A DNA stretch of 64,000 bases, from assembly GCA_021234155.1 (NCBI GenBank), contig JAJEKV010000015.1, positions 7,600,822-7,664,821 of the forward strand. Direction: 5' to 3'. The stretch comes from Isoetes taiwanensis. Taxonomy: Eukaryota > Streptophyta > Lycopodiopsida > Isoetales > Isoetaceae. Position numbers and translations under genes: made by a program. The notes under the pieces were generated by a model. The model was not told where the DNA came from. It did not search any database and was given only the letters and a program-made list of their open reading frames with translations. Shown piece after piece: positions 10,392-21,297 of this stretch (position 1 is the stretch's first letter; each line of letters starts with the position of its first letter).

Positions 10392-11040
10392 AGACTCCAC
10401 ATCACGCACATTGGACGATGGAGGGAGGGATAATAGATACACTTGGAGGAGTAACAGATGAAGAGGACACAGTAGAAACACTTGGAGGAGCAACAGATGA
10501 AGAGTGCAAGTTACCGGAGAAACATTGAAGACAATGAGGGCAATGCACAGTTTGCATAGGCTGGGTTGGTGATGCTACAACAAAGGTCTCAGTGACCATG
10601 GGCTGGGTTGGTGATGCCGCGACAAAGGCCTCAGCCATGGTCGATGGTGATGCCATTGAGAGTGACGCCATGGCTGGGAAGGGCGGCTGCTCCATTCTTT
10701 GAGAACACGACTCGAAGGGGAAAAGAATAGTGATGCATGCCAGCCACGTGGATTTGAAATGCTGATTTTGAAGTCCATTTACATTGATGCATCTGAAGAT
10801 CAAAATGTGGATACTGGTCATGCTCTGGATGATACATATAATCTGCCAGTAGAGCATGTTTCTAAGTTACAGTTTTGTAGACCAGATTTTTGGAGCATAG
10901 ATTTTTGGAGCATCTCTGCAGTACACAAGTCTGATTTCTGTGTATTATGGGAGATAACTCTCCAGGCACATTTTGGTAATGATGTGAATGTGTGTTCACA
11001 CATGAAGGAGGAGTGGTATAGAGGCAGAAAGCGAATACAG
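10392..11040 (-). pseudogene. Tandem unknown-gene fragment, copy A (second part)
   Basis: Continuation of copy A after the LTR element. The minus strand reads a Ser/Pro/Val-rich 13-residue repeat (two units here, like SSSVAPPSVSTV), a Cys-rich stretch (HCPHCLQC), a segment with MEQPPFPAMASL, and a motif HVAGMHHYSFP. No start-to-stop gene is intact. The protein family is not recognised. Confidence 0.6.
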
Positions 11041-11931
11041 AGAATCCCATTACTCTGTTTTCTTCTGCAGCTCCTTAATTCGTGCTTTCACAGAATCCAT
11101 CAACACTTTTGCATCCATGATGATCTCCCTCATCTCAAATGTCAGTTTAGTAGCTTTCTCAAACAGATCATTTAGACTGCCTTCATTGTCCTTTGCGGCA
11201 AGTAGCAGCATAAGACCCTCATGAAACCAGTTATCAATCAAGCTCTCAGACTCCATATCACGCACATTGGACGATGGAGAGAGGGATCATAGATACACTT
11301 GGAGGAGCAACAGATGAAGAGGACACAGTAGAAACACTTGGAGGAGCAACAAATGAAGAGGACACAGTAGAAACACTTGGAGGAGCAACAGATGAAGAGT
11401 GCAAGCTACAGGAGAAACATTGAAGACAATTTGTGCAATGCACAGTTTGCATGGGCTGGGTTGGTGATGCTGCAATAAAGGTCTCAGTGACCATGGGCTG
11501 GGTTGGTGATGCCGCGACAAAGGCCCCAGCCATGGTCGATGGTGATGCCAGTGACGCCATGGCTGGGAAGGGCGGCTGCTCCATTGCTGGGAGCACGACT
11601 CCAGAAGGGGGAAAAGAATAGTGCTGCATGCCAGCCACGTGGATTTGAAATGCTGATTTTGAAGTCCATTTACATTGATGCATCTGAAGATCAAAACGTG
11701 GATACTGGTCATGCTCTGGATGATACATATAATCTGCCAGTAGAGCATGTTTCTAAGTTACAGTTTCGTAGACCAGATTTTTGGAGCATAGATTTTTGGA
11801 GCATTTCTACAGTACACAAGTCTGATTTCTGTGTATTATGGGAGATAACTCCGGGCACATTTTGGTAATGATGTGAATGCGTGTTTGCACATGAAGGAGG
11901 AGTGATATAGAGGCAAAAAGTGAATACATAG
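11041..11931 (-). pseudogene. Tandem unknown-gene fragment, copy B
   Basis: A full repeat unit of about 891 bp, lying directly against copies A and C. It has three 39-bp minisatellite units (ACACTTGGAGGAGCAACAGA core) against two in copy A, encoding the Ser/Val/Pro repeat on the minus strand. The Ser/Pro frame and the downstream helical segment (KDNEGSLNDLFEKATK) are in different frames here, so this copy is probably not translated as one protein. Confidence 0.6.
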
Positions 11932-12426
11932 AATCCCATGACTCTATTTTCTTCTGCAACTCCTCAATTCGTGCTTTCACACGATCCATCAACACTTTTG
12001 CGTTCATGATGATCTCCCTCATCTCAAATATCAGTTTAGTAGCTCTCTTAAAAGATCATTTAGACTGCCTTCATTGTCCTTTGCTGCAAGTAGCAGCATA
12101 GGACCCTCAGGAAACCAGTTATCAATCAAGCTCTCAGACTCCACATCACGCACATTGGACGATGGAGGGATAATAGATATACTTGGAGCAACAGATGAAG
12201 AGGACACAGTAGAAACACTTGGAGGAGCAACAGATGAAGAGGACACAGTAGAAACACTTGGAGGAGCAACAGATGAAGAGTGCAAGCTACAAGAGAAACA
12301 TTGAAGACAATGAGGGCAATGCACAGTTTGCATGGGCTGGGTTGGTGATGCTGCAACAAAGGTCTCAGTGACCATGGGCTAGGTTGGTGATGCCACGACA
12401 AAGGCCTCAGCCATGGTCGATGGTGA
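11932..12426 (-). pseudogene. Tandem unknown-gene fragment, copy C, truncated
   Basis: Third copy, cut at 12426 by the Copia LTR. From 12375 to 12031 the minus strand stays open from the Cys-rich HCPHCLQC segment through three Ser/Val/Pro units into ESLIDNWFPEG and KDNEGSLND. This shows that in the ancestral gene these segments were one continuous coding stretch. It is broken shortly after by a frameshift. Confidence 0.6.
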
Positions 12427-13155
12427 TGTTGAAAATGTTCATGTTATAATAATGTGTTGACCTTGAAGACATGATTGCATATATGTGTGAGAACACATTG
12501 GAGCTAAGGATCAATAGTTCAAGGTTAAGTGATGGTTAACCTAAATCATGGTTGAAGGTCATATATGCAAACATGTTATACCAGACTAAGGTTCAATGGT
12601 TCATAATGGTTACTAGTTTATTAACAGTAACCAAGGCAGATATTGACACGGAAAAATTATTAAAGGGGGAAAACTCGTTCAAAAGTTCCAGATAAGGAAT
12701 CTCGATGTGAGAAGGCTCGATCGGTCCGCCATGGCGGCCGGATCTGAGCTATAATAACAATCAAATAGTAATAGACATATTATCGGTGAATGCTTTGATG
12801 AATGCGGGTGCCAAATGTGAAGATCCGATCGATTGAAGAGGAATTGAAGGACGAGTCAACCAAGCTACAGTAACTTGGTCAATGCCTCTGCTACAGTAAA
12901 AGTACTGTAGCAATTCTAAGGTTTGAAGATATATTTGAAGATATGAAGTGCATGCTTTATAATGGCTAGTGATAAATACTTGAAAAACATATCTAAGCTA
13001 TTTGAAGTTTGATCTTGTGTATTCATTATGAAGTTGTGAATGCAAAGAATTTGTGAGATTGTGAAAATAAATACTGTCAATAGTCTATTCAATTTAATCT
13101 TTGGATAGATTATTTAAGTTGTTTAACTTAACCTGGTGGTTGTTTGAATTCTTCA
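12427..13155 (+). repeat. Copia 5' LTR
   Basis: Starts TGTTGAAAATG directly after the tandem-repeat sequence and ends with CA just before the primer binding site, giving about 729 bp. The borders are inferred from TG/CA ends and the position of the binding site, because the second LTR is missing. Confidence 0.65.
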
Positions 13156-13156
13156 T

Positions 13157-13169
13157 TGGTATCAGAGCT
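13157..13169 (+). other. Primer binding site, tRNA-iMet
   Basis: TGGTATCAGAGCT is the standard complement of the initiator methionine tRNA 3' end used by plant Copia elements. It lies one base after the inferred LTR end. Confidence 0.9.
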
Positions 13170-13191
13170 ACAGATCCAAGAAAAAGCCATC

Positions 13192-16100
13192 ATGTCTAGC
13201 AGATTTGGAGCAAATTTGCTCAATGCCATTGAAGTGTTTAAGGGAGAAAGTGGTTTCCAAGTCTGGAAACAAAGCATCCAGGAAGTCCTGGAGTTTGAAA
13301 ATTTGTGGTATTTAGTTGATCCAAATGCAATCAGGCGGTCTAGTACTAATGTTAGTACAGGGTCAACAAATGTAGGTGGAGCTAGTTCAAGCTCAAGTGC
13401 AGGGGATTCCACAGCTGGTGGAAGTGCTGAAGCAAGTGTGGCAAGAGAAAGTACAGGGCCAGCAGTTACCTCAAGTGTGCAGACTGATGAGGTAATTAAA
13501 ATCAAAGAGGCCCAAGCTATCATTTGCTGTAAAGTTGGTCCAGTTATTAAGCAGGCCCAAGCTATCATTTGCTGTAAAGTTGGTCCAGTTATTAAGCTTA
13601 AACTCAGAGGGCTAAGCCCTAGTGAAATGTGGTCCTATATGGTTAAAAATTATGAAGCTAAAACATCCTCCCAGATAGATGTTTTAGAAAAACAGTTGAG
13701 GAAGCTGAAGCTGCATGACAAGGAGAACATAACTGAATTCTTTGAAAATTTTGATTCCATTGTTGCAGATTTAGAAGGGGCTGGTGTTATATTAAATGAG
13801 CAATACCAATTGCTGGCTATCTCCAGAGCTGTGTCTCAATGCCTATTTGGCCACCCTGCTAAGAAATATTGCTAGAACAAAGGAACATGCTTTACAAATG
13901 ATAAGAACAGAGTTTGAGCAGAGACAGATTGGTCAAGAGGAAGATGATCAAGCCACTAAAGTACTATATACAGGGAAACATAAAGAAAAGAAAGGATTTA
14001 ATAAGGCTGGCAGAGAAAAGGTTGGACCTTGTTACAATTGCAATGCATATGGCCATTTAAAGGCTCAGTGTCCAAAGGCAGGGAAGGAAATCATATGTTA
14101 TAACTGTGATGGTAAAGGGCACTTTGCTTCAAGTTGTCCCAGTCCAAGGGGTCAGAATTCAAGGGGGAAAAATAGGGGCAGAGGAAGCAAGGGGACATTT
14201 GCTCAAAAAGGAAAAGGGAGTTTAAAAGACAATCCAACTTTGAACTTAACTCAAGAAACTCGAAGTGTGGAGGACGAGCAGAATGAAGATGATGAGGTAA
14301 GTTATGCTAAATTATGTCATATAATGCATGATGCAAATGATCATAATATGATAATTATAGACTCAGGAGCTGAGAGGACAGTGACATCATCTGCCAAATT
14401 GCTTAAGGACTGCAAAAAAGTAAAAAGGGGGCATGTGCAACTAGGAAATGGAGATTTGCAAGAAATCAAGGACACAGGAATGCTCGAACTTTTTGATCTT
14501 GAAGGAAAGGCAGTCAAGTTAGAAAATGTACTTTGTGTGCCAGGCTTAGTTAGAAATCTGATTTCAGTGTGCCAGCTAGTAGATCTTGGACATAAAGTTC
14601 TCTTTGAGAGATTGCAATATAAAGTGTTCTTCAATAATATACTAAAGTTTGTTGGTAAAAGAGTTGGCAATCTGTTTGGATTAAATTTAAATCATTATGC
14701 TCCAAGTGTAAATCTTGTGACATGTACCAACATTAAAACATGGCATGAGAGGATGTGTCATGTAAATTCTAAAACTGTGCAACTCATGATAAAGAAGGGG
14801 TTAATTAAAGGCACTACTGCCAATGATGAGAAATTCAAATGTGTTGGATGCATTTTGGAAAAGCATACTAAACTCCCTTTCAAGAAATCAGTGAAGAGGG
14901 CAAAAAATAAATTAGATTTGATACACACAGATCTGTGTGGACCTTTGAATGTGACCAGCCTATCATGAAAAAGGTATTTCATGACCTTTATTGATGATTA
15001 TAGCAGGATGACTAAAGTATACTGTTTAGCATTGGAAGCATTCAAAACTTTTGCAAATGAGGTGCAGCTTGAAACAGGGAGAAAAATCAAATGCTTGAGG
15101 TCGGATAGGGGAGGTGAGTTCATGTCAAATGACTTTAAGCATTATTGTAATAAGCATGGCATCAAAAGACAACTAACATGTAGATTTTCACCTCAACAAA
15201 AATGGAATTGCAGAAAGGAAAAATAGAACAATTCTCAATGCAGTAAGAAGCATGCTCAAATATTCCGGCTTACCAAATTTTCTTTGGGAAGAGGCAGTCA
15301 AGGCAGCAGTGTATGTTCAGAACTTAGTGCCATCTATAAGTATTAAAGGAGAAATTCCTATAACATTGTGGTCAGGAAAATTACCAGATTATGAAAGGCT
15401 TAAAGCCTATGGATGTTTAGCATTTGTGCATGTGCCTGATGAGTTGAGAAAGAAACTCGATGACAAAGCATATATAACCTACTTAGTTGGTTATGATCAA
15501 GAATCTAAGGCCTATAGGTTGTATGATTCAAGCAAAAGGAAAATCATAATTAGCAGAGATGTATTATTTGATGAGGAGCAGTATTACAAGGTACTACCAA
15601 AGATCAACAATCAAGGCCAGACCACTAAATGCAAGGTAGCAAAAGAAACAAATATTCAAAAGGAGCAAACTGAACCTGCAAGTGTAGTTGACTGTGATGA
15701 TGATGAAGATATGGACACAAAGCAGATGCTAATTGACCCTAGCACTGTGGATTTTGAAAATGTGCAGCCAGAAGACTTAGCTGACCAACAAGATGAAAGC
15801 CAAAATAAAGTCTTGAGGAGAAGAAAAAGAACTGAAGCCGAAATACTCCAAGGTGAAGCTGAAGCTAATCTGGAAGCTTTTAGAAGGTATGACATGGGCA
15901 AGAGCAAAAGACTCAGGGAAAAAGAAGGTGAGATACTTGGCCTATTTGAAATTTTAATGCATTTAGATATTTCAGTGCCTAAAACCTATGATGAAGCAAT
16001 GTCCTCTCCTGATAGCAAAAATTGGTTAAAAGCAATGCAAGAGGAATTGCAATCATTTAATAGAACAAACACTTATGAAGTTGTAGACAGACCTAGTGAT

Positions 16101-16202
16101 AAAAATTTTGTGGGGAACAAATGGTTGTTCAAGATCAAAACTCAAGCTGATGGAGTAACACCCAAATTCAAGGCTAGACTAGTAGCCCAAGGCTTCACTT
16201 AG
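13192..16202 (+). pseudogene. Copia gag-pol polyprotein, multiply broken
   Basis: Domains in order: gag from ATG 13192; two CCHC knuckles near 14030-14130 (CYNCNAYGHLKAQC and CYNCDGKGHFASSC); protease motif DSGA near 14361; pre-integrase zinc region WHERMCHVNS with CVGC; integrase core with FIDDYSR and SDRGGEF; then the start of reverse transcriptase (KWLFKIK, ARLVAQGF). Lesions are a frameshift around 13860, a TGA at 14966-14968 between integrase segments, a frameshift near 15200, and a final stop at 16200-16202 at the fusion point. The YxDD catalytic part of reverse transcriptase and RNase H are absent. A 45-bp in-frame tandem duplication lies in gag (13509-13598). The element cannot encode active enzymes. 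Confidence 0.85.
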
Positions 16203-16213
16203 AGGTATGGACA

Positions 16214-17140
16214 GTAGTAAAGAAGGAATCACTACGGATCCTGCTAAAATCAGTTGTGTGCTAAAGGCTCAAGCACCGTCTAATATTAAAGAGACAGTTT
16301 CTTCCTGGGGAAGGTAAATTACTATTCCACCTTCATTCCTGGACTTGCGGCTATTGCTGATCCCATTCATAAACTCACGGGTGATGAATCCACTTGGGCT
16401 TGGAATCCCCAGGCGGAAGCTGCCTTCCAGAAGTTGAAGCTGTTGCTTACTCAGGCACCGGTACTTGTTCCTCCTCAATGGGACACGCCTTTTCATGTTC
16501 ATATCGATGTCTCCGCTTTTGCCATTGGTGCTATTTTCTCTCAGGCATATGACGAGCACACGGATAAACCCATCCGCTATGCCAGCAGAAAACTCAATCC
16601 TGCTGAACGCGAGTACTCTGCCACGGAGCGGGAAGCCCTGGGCTTAGTTTTTTGTGTCCAACGTTTCCGTCATTATTTGTTGGGAAGCAAGATCAAGTTC
16701 TTCGTTGATCATCAGGCTCTTCTTTATTTGATCAACAAAGCCACGCCCACGGGCCGAATTGCTCGTTGGGTTCTCCTTCTGCAAGAGTGCTCCCTTCGAA
16801 ATCGTCCATAAGGCTGGCAAATCTCATGTTGTGCCAGATTATCTCTCACGCATCCACACAGATGATCCCTCCACGGGTGTTTCTGATGCCTTTCCAGATG
16901 CCCAACTGTTCCTCATCACTGCCACACCCCATTGGTTTCACAACTTTCAGCAGTATCTCCTCAGTGGCGCACTTCCATCCGAAGATCCCACGCTCTCTCC
17001 AGAAAAACTTCACTCACGCCGCCATCAGTTCCTCCGCTGTCATTATTATTTGTACCTTCGCCAAGCTGTCAAATCCTACCGTTCCTTCACGTTTCATCTC
17101 CACCGTTCATCTGTCCTTCCTTCACTACTCGGGGACTTAG
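16214..17140 (+). pseudogene. Gypsy reverse transcriptase end and RNase H
   Basis: The frame includes the thumb-side motif YYSTFIPGLAAIADPI and the RNase H motifs HIDVSAFAIGAIF, ATEREALGLVF and FFVDHQALLYL, carrying the expected acidic residues. A frameshift near 16800 moves the reading to EIVHKAGKSHVVPDYLSR, the usual end of gypsy RNase H. The start of an integrase zinc region (HQFLRCHYYLYLRQ) is visible, but the catalytic integrase core is deleted. Upstream stops around 16300 also break the reverse transcriptase. Inactive remnant. Confidence 0.8.
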
Positions 17141-17342
17141 CCAAAATTTTGCCCCTCAATCGTCCTCTTACGATTTGTTGCCATCTGGCACCATCCACGG
17201 TTCCTTTTCCACTCTCATCACACCCCTTCGCCACAGTTGTGTGCCCTAAATCCTTTTCGTCTCACTTCGTTTTCGTCTTCCGCTCTCCGCTCTCCGGCTT
17301 CCTTCACTCCACTCTCTGGTTTCTTTCCCTTTGATTCTTGCC

Positions 17343-18653
17343 ATGGCTGCTTCACCCAAGTTCCCAACTCTTCAAGTTACCTCTCCCAGGGATCCGGCTC
17401 TTTTTTATTCTGTTATTTTCTTCACTCCCACCTTTCGCGATTCCCTGGAAGGTCCCAGTCGTGAAGTTGCAGAACGCAACGGGTTGTATGAATTCTCCAG
17501 GCAGGACCTCCCTGCACCAAATCCGCACCAACTCCGGCAATTTGTTGCTCACATGGTCAACACCACGGCTGGTTACGCCATAAGAGTCGATCAGACAGAT
17601 ATTCTGTTCACTCCGGTTCTTCTTTCTCAGGTATTCCAGTTACCTATTCGCAAGCCTTCTTTATCTTGGGCTGCTTTACAGGAACAGGATGTCACTCAGT
17701 ATGGCCAACTTCCTTATCAGGCCAACATTCATAGACTCACGAACATTGCCAAACCACATGACACCTTTGTCAAATTTCTGTGGCGCAAGTTCTATGGGTA
17801 TTCCATCAAGAACACCCACATCAATAAGCAGTTTTTCCACGTTGCTATCTTGGCCATCCATTCTACCCATTCTATTGGTTGGCCTCAAATATTATTCCTC
17901 CGCCTCCTTCATGAAATTGATCGCATCCGAGCAAGAGCAACCCCCTCTTCGGGCCTTGAATCCGCCATGGGTGCTCACCTGCAGGCCATCATCCGTCATT
18001 GTCTCCCCGCCCCCAGTCAGGGTTCGCCCACATACCTGACCACGGCCTCTCAAGCTTCCACCAAACAACCCTCCAATCTCATTCCTCCTGTCCAAGACCT
18101 TCACGATGAGACTTCACGACCTCGTCCTTCTCCTCCCCCTCATCGTGCTCAACACCAAGAACCTGTCATACCAGTCTCCTCTTCCTCCACTGAAACTGTG
18201 CATTCTCGCTCTCAGCATATTTCCCAGGAATCCCAATCTCAAAGACAAACGTGCCCTTTACATCCACCCTCCAGACATGCCTTATATCAATATCAACAGG
18301 ATGTCCAAGCATCTATGCTCAAGCTTCAAGAATCTCAAGAAACCTTCATGAATGGCATTCAAAGTTACATGGAGACCATGGAGGCACTTCACAAGGATTC
18401 CCAGACAGCCACCGTCAAAGTTCAATCACTTGAAGACAGTCTTCAACAAAAGCACGAGGTTCATTTACAGGCCCGTGAAACTCTCAAGGCTGAACAAGAA
18501 AAGATTAACCTGCTAGCTGATCAACAGGTTCAATTACAGTCCACTATTCAAGAGTTGTTGGCTCAGCTAAAGAACAAGGATAACCTCCTTGCTGACCTCC
18601 AAACAATGTACACGGAACTGTCCCAGAATTACAACAATCAGCTCAAAGAGTGA
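17343..18653 (+). CDS. Additional retroelement ORF with coiled-coil C-terminus
   Basis: An open frame of about 436 residues from ATG 17343 (CCATGG context). Residues 1-220 form a mixed hydrophobic domain with no enzyme motif that I recognise. A Pro/Ser/His-rich linker follows, then from about residue 300 a long Gln/Glu/Lys-rich coiled coil (for example QKHEVHLQARETLKAEQEK). The frame ends at a TGA; coiled-coil sequence continues in another frame, so the original protein was longer. Its place between pol and the 3' LTR makes it an additional ORF of the gypsy element, of unknown function. It has no signal peptide or membrane segment typical of an envelope protein by eye. Confidence 0.55.
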   Translation: MAASPKFPTLQVTSPRDPALFYSVIFFTPTFRDSLEGPSREVAERNGLYEFSRQDLPAPNPHQLRQFVAHMVNTTAGYAIRVDQTDILFTPVLLSQVFQLPIRKPSLSWAALQEQDVTQYGQLPYQANIHRLTNIAKPHDTFVKFLWRKFYGYSIKNTHINKQFFHVAILAIHSTHSIGWPQILFLRLLHEIDRIRARATPSSGLESAMGAHLQAIIRHCLPAPSQGSPTYLTTASQASTKQPSNLIPPVQDLHDETSRPRPSPPPHRAQHQEPVIPVSSSSTETVHSRSQHISQESQSQRQTCPLHPPSRHALYQYQQDVQASMLKLQESQETFMNGIQSYMETMEALHKDSQTATVKVQSLEDSLQQKHEVHLQARETLKAEQEKINLLADQQVQLQSTIQELLAQLKNKDNLLADLQTMYTELSQNYNNQLKE

Positions 18654-20503
18654 GCGCAATGAGCGCATCACTTCTCTAGAAGGCCAATTTTCCAAGCTAC
18701 AAAGTTAGGTCACGCCTCTCTAGGCTCAACTCACTGAAGCTCAGAAGCAGAAGATTATTGATGATACAGAAATTGTCACTCTTCGGCTTCAACACTCCAC
18801 TCACGAGCCATCATCTTCACAGGCCACGCTTTCTCACAGAAGATTCCGTGATCAATCCCGTCTCCTAGTTGACAAAGATAACAAGATCCGAGATTTGGAG
18901 CATCAAGTCCAGCAAGCTGTTCAATCTGCGGAAGATGCTCAAAGTCAACATGAGACGTATATTAATCTTGCTCTCCTCATTCCACGGGACTTTTCCACAC
19001 CTTCAAGCTCTCTGGATTATGTTGTTGCCCGACGCCATCTTTTTCTTCTGAAGTGGTATTCGACATAAGGCAAGCTTAATGAGCCCCTTGGCAGTATGGA
19101 TTTTATCCAGATCTGGCCTGACCTTTCCATTGAAGACAAAGGCTTACTCTGTGCTCTGTTAGTCTATGGTCTTCTTCACTGTGCGAATCCAGATTTTGTC
19201 ATCTTTCGTGTTGTCCAGCCTATGGCTTATGTTCTTCATGATTTTTATCTGGCTGATACACAGGATAAGTTCTTAGATGGGCCCCATCGAATTTTTCAAG
19301 GCAGCCCTGACACTCACTGGCTGTTATTACAAAACAATCAGTATTTACAGGATCCTACTCAAGCAAACACTTTCAGCACTGAGTACATGCCCGAGCTTAC
19401 TCATCATCTCCCTCTGTGACAAGTCGAGACGCTCGAACAGGTGCGGAAGAATTTATCTGACGCTGAGGATCTTCCATTTGCCCAAATCTACTACAGCACT
19501 TGGGTGGCTATAACACGCTTCGAGCCTACAGTCAAACCATACCCACGGGTTGGGTTTCTCCACCTGTCTACACTATGCTGTCTGGCTCTGATTGGGACCA
19601 GTGGTGCAGCGCTCTTGATGCAGATCTTGTTCGAGAATTCAGAGAACAGGCTCAGAAGCCCACGCAAGCAGGCACTGCTCATTCTCCGTATGCTTCCTTG
19701 GGTGCCCCTCCACGCCCCAGATATCTCACCTCTGACTGGCGTCTTCTACTCCTGCTCAGATCTCCACGGATCTTCGATGGGATCCACGTTTTGTTCGCCG
19801 CTCTAATTGGGAGGACGGTGCTACCTTGGAGCATACTGGCAATTGGATCTTCATCCCAAATGAACGAGGTTGGCAGATGCCTACTCACGCTGTCTGGGGA
19901 CTAGATCAATTTTTGGAGCGTGCTGCCACCTCCCCGGATCCTTCCGTTCACAGACAAGCAGGTTTTTGTGCTGCTTTAAAGTGCCTACTGTTAAGTTCTC
20001 TTGCCAGAAATCGTCCTATCTATTATTGCAACCCCAATGCCAGCGTCAGTGCCTTCGGCCTTCAGACCTGCCTCCTCATGGAATGCCAGTTTGTCCTTGC
20101 TGAGGCCCACCGTGCCTTAGAAGAAATGGTCCACTCCGGGTTTCTTATTGATGCCCATCAAGCCATTGGTCTTAACACTCCTGAAGCTCTCACGGCAGGC
20201 CAAGAACGCATTGCCAACTACCACTCTGGCGACCGCCCTCATACACGCCAAGATGACTTTGAAGTTGCTGGGTTTCCACCGCCTGAGACTGTTCCCCCTT
20301 TTCTCACCCCTAAGTGTCGTTTGGTGGGGGGGAGTGTTAGTCCTGTACGTCCTGGTACAGGACTATTCATGCACACCACTGACCAGACCAAGAACAAGGC
20401 ACCAAATCCAGGTCAAGGTCAGTCATCAAGAGCCCAGCAGAAGACCACGCAGAAGGTCACGCCCAAGAGTCAGCCAAAGAAGAAGCCAAGAATAGACAAA
20501 TGA
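18654..20503 (+). pseudogene. Continuation of the extra gypsy ORF, broken into frames
   Basis: Reading continues in several frames: coiled coil to about 19066 (LEHQVQQAVQSAEDAQ), ATG 19096-19419 (WPDLSIEDKGLLCALLVYG), then 19826-20503 with GNWIFIPNERGWQMPTHA, ALKCLLLSSLARNRPIYYC and a Lys/Gln/Pro-rich tail (KSQPKKKPRIDK) that looks like a nuclear localisation signal. The last open stretch has no ATG of its own. Together with 17343-18653 this may once have been one large protein or two. The family is not recognised. Confidence 0.45.
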
Positions 20504-20651
20504 CGGCCTGTCGGCGTCAGCGTGATTCCAGGCACTTCAAGAGGCACCGCCAGCATTCCTGCAAATCAGGCCTCCTTCAGGAGTGGGGAGTCTTGTGTTT
20601 CAGAATGTGATTTCAGTTTGAAGTTTGCAGGTCTGAGACAACGTAGTTCTT

Positions 20652-20660
20652 GAGGGGGAG
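20652..20660 (+). other. Polypurine tract
   Basis: GAGGGGGAG immediately precedes the TGTTGGGAAC start of the 3' LTR, the expected plus-strand primer position. Confidence 0.75.
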
Positions 20661-20956
20661 TGTTGGGAACTATGTGCTGTTACAAGAACTAACAGTTGTC
20701 TTCTTTTGTTGTCGTCTTCTTCTGTTGTCTTTGTAGTCCAGTTGAACAAAGTGACGTGGATGCTTTGTTCCTTTGTTGTTGGTCACATAATTAGAGTTCC
20801 TTCTGTCATGGAGGCAGTTACGGGAGATAGCATGTCGGTGAACAGTTTCCATATTGAGCACTGCTGTGCTATGTATTTGAGTCTTGATCATTCAATAGAA
20901 ACCCACGCCGTTTGTGTCTTTGTTTTCTCAAAGTACATTATTACCTACCAGTAACA
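20661..20956 (+). repeat. Gypsy 3' LTR
   Basis: Starts TGTTGGGAACTATG after the polypurine tract and ends CCAGTAACA, giving about 296 bp with TG/CA termini. No 5' partner is in the window, so the outer border is inferred. It ends about 340 bp upstream of the mTERF start codon in the same orientation. Confidence 0.65.
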
Positions 20957-21081
20957 CATTAAAAAGTGCATAAACACCTAGATTGTTATGCCAAATGGTT
21001 ATAAACACTTAGGTGGTTATGAAAACCATCATAAAACCACTATAAAACCACCATAAAGCTCTCGGGCCAGGTTGTTAAGGC

Positions 21082-21185
21082 GGATAACACCCTAGAACTC
21101 GGGTGTTATGCCCTACTATAACAAAATAGAGGAGGCCCGAGTTTGTTATAGTACGGCATAACACCCTCGTTCCAAGGTGTTATCC
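21082..21185. repeat. Long hairpin upstream of mTERF
   Basis: Arms of 44 nt (21082-21125 and 21142-21185) starting GGATAACACC and ending ACTATAACAAA pair around a 16-nt loop. Mismatches are clustered between the blocks GGATAACACC, GGGTGTTATGCC and ACTATAACAAA. Related ATAACACC/GGTGTTAT motifs lie just upstream (20960-21060). It could be a foldback MITE or a small-RNA precursor. Confidence 0.75.
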
Positions 21186-21254
21186 CTCTCTTAACCCTGC
21201 AGCAGTTTGTAGTGGTCAGGTGTATTATTTTACGAAATGTGTGGGCGTATGTGT

Positions 21255-21269
21255 AGGGTTTTAGGGTTT
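21255..21269 (+). promoter_or_regulatory. Tandem telo-box motifs
   Basis: AGGGTTT occurs at 21255 and 21263, 29-43 bp before the mTERF ATG. Telo-boxes are common near the transcription start of plant housekeeping and organelle-biogenesis genes. Role here is inferred from position. Confidence 0.5.
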
Positions 21270-21297
21270 ATAAGGTTTTAGCAACGGTGGAGTGGCT

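Larger units (their letters stand above)
12427..16210 (+). mobile_element. Ty1/copia retrotransposon, 3' truncated
   Basis: A 5' LTR, an initiator-Met primer binding site, gag, protease, integrase and the start of reverse transcriptase occur in Copia order. The element ends inside reverse transcriptase near 16210, where the sequence changes to gypsy polymerase in the same orientation. No matching 3' LTR is seen. It lies in tandem copy C, so it inserted after the array formed. Confidence 0.85.
16211..20956 (+). mobile_element. Ty3/gypsy retrotransposon 3' half with extra ORFs
   Basis: Begins inside reverse transcriptase (KEGITTDPAKI at about 16214), continues through RNase H, and then lacks integrase. 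Additional reading frames follow (17343-20503), then a polypurine tract and a 3' LTR. The 5' part is missing and replaced by Copia sequence. ORFs downstream of pol are known in several plant gypsy lineages. Confidence 0.75.

Noticed and set aside
21292-21297. An mTERF start six bases earlier
   Set aside because: The codon at 21292 is GTG; the first ATG in frame is 21298.
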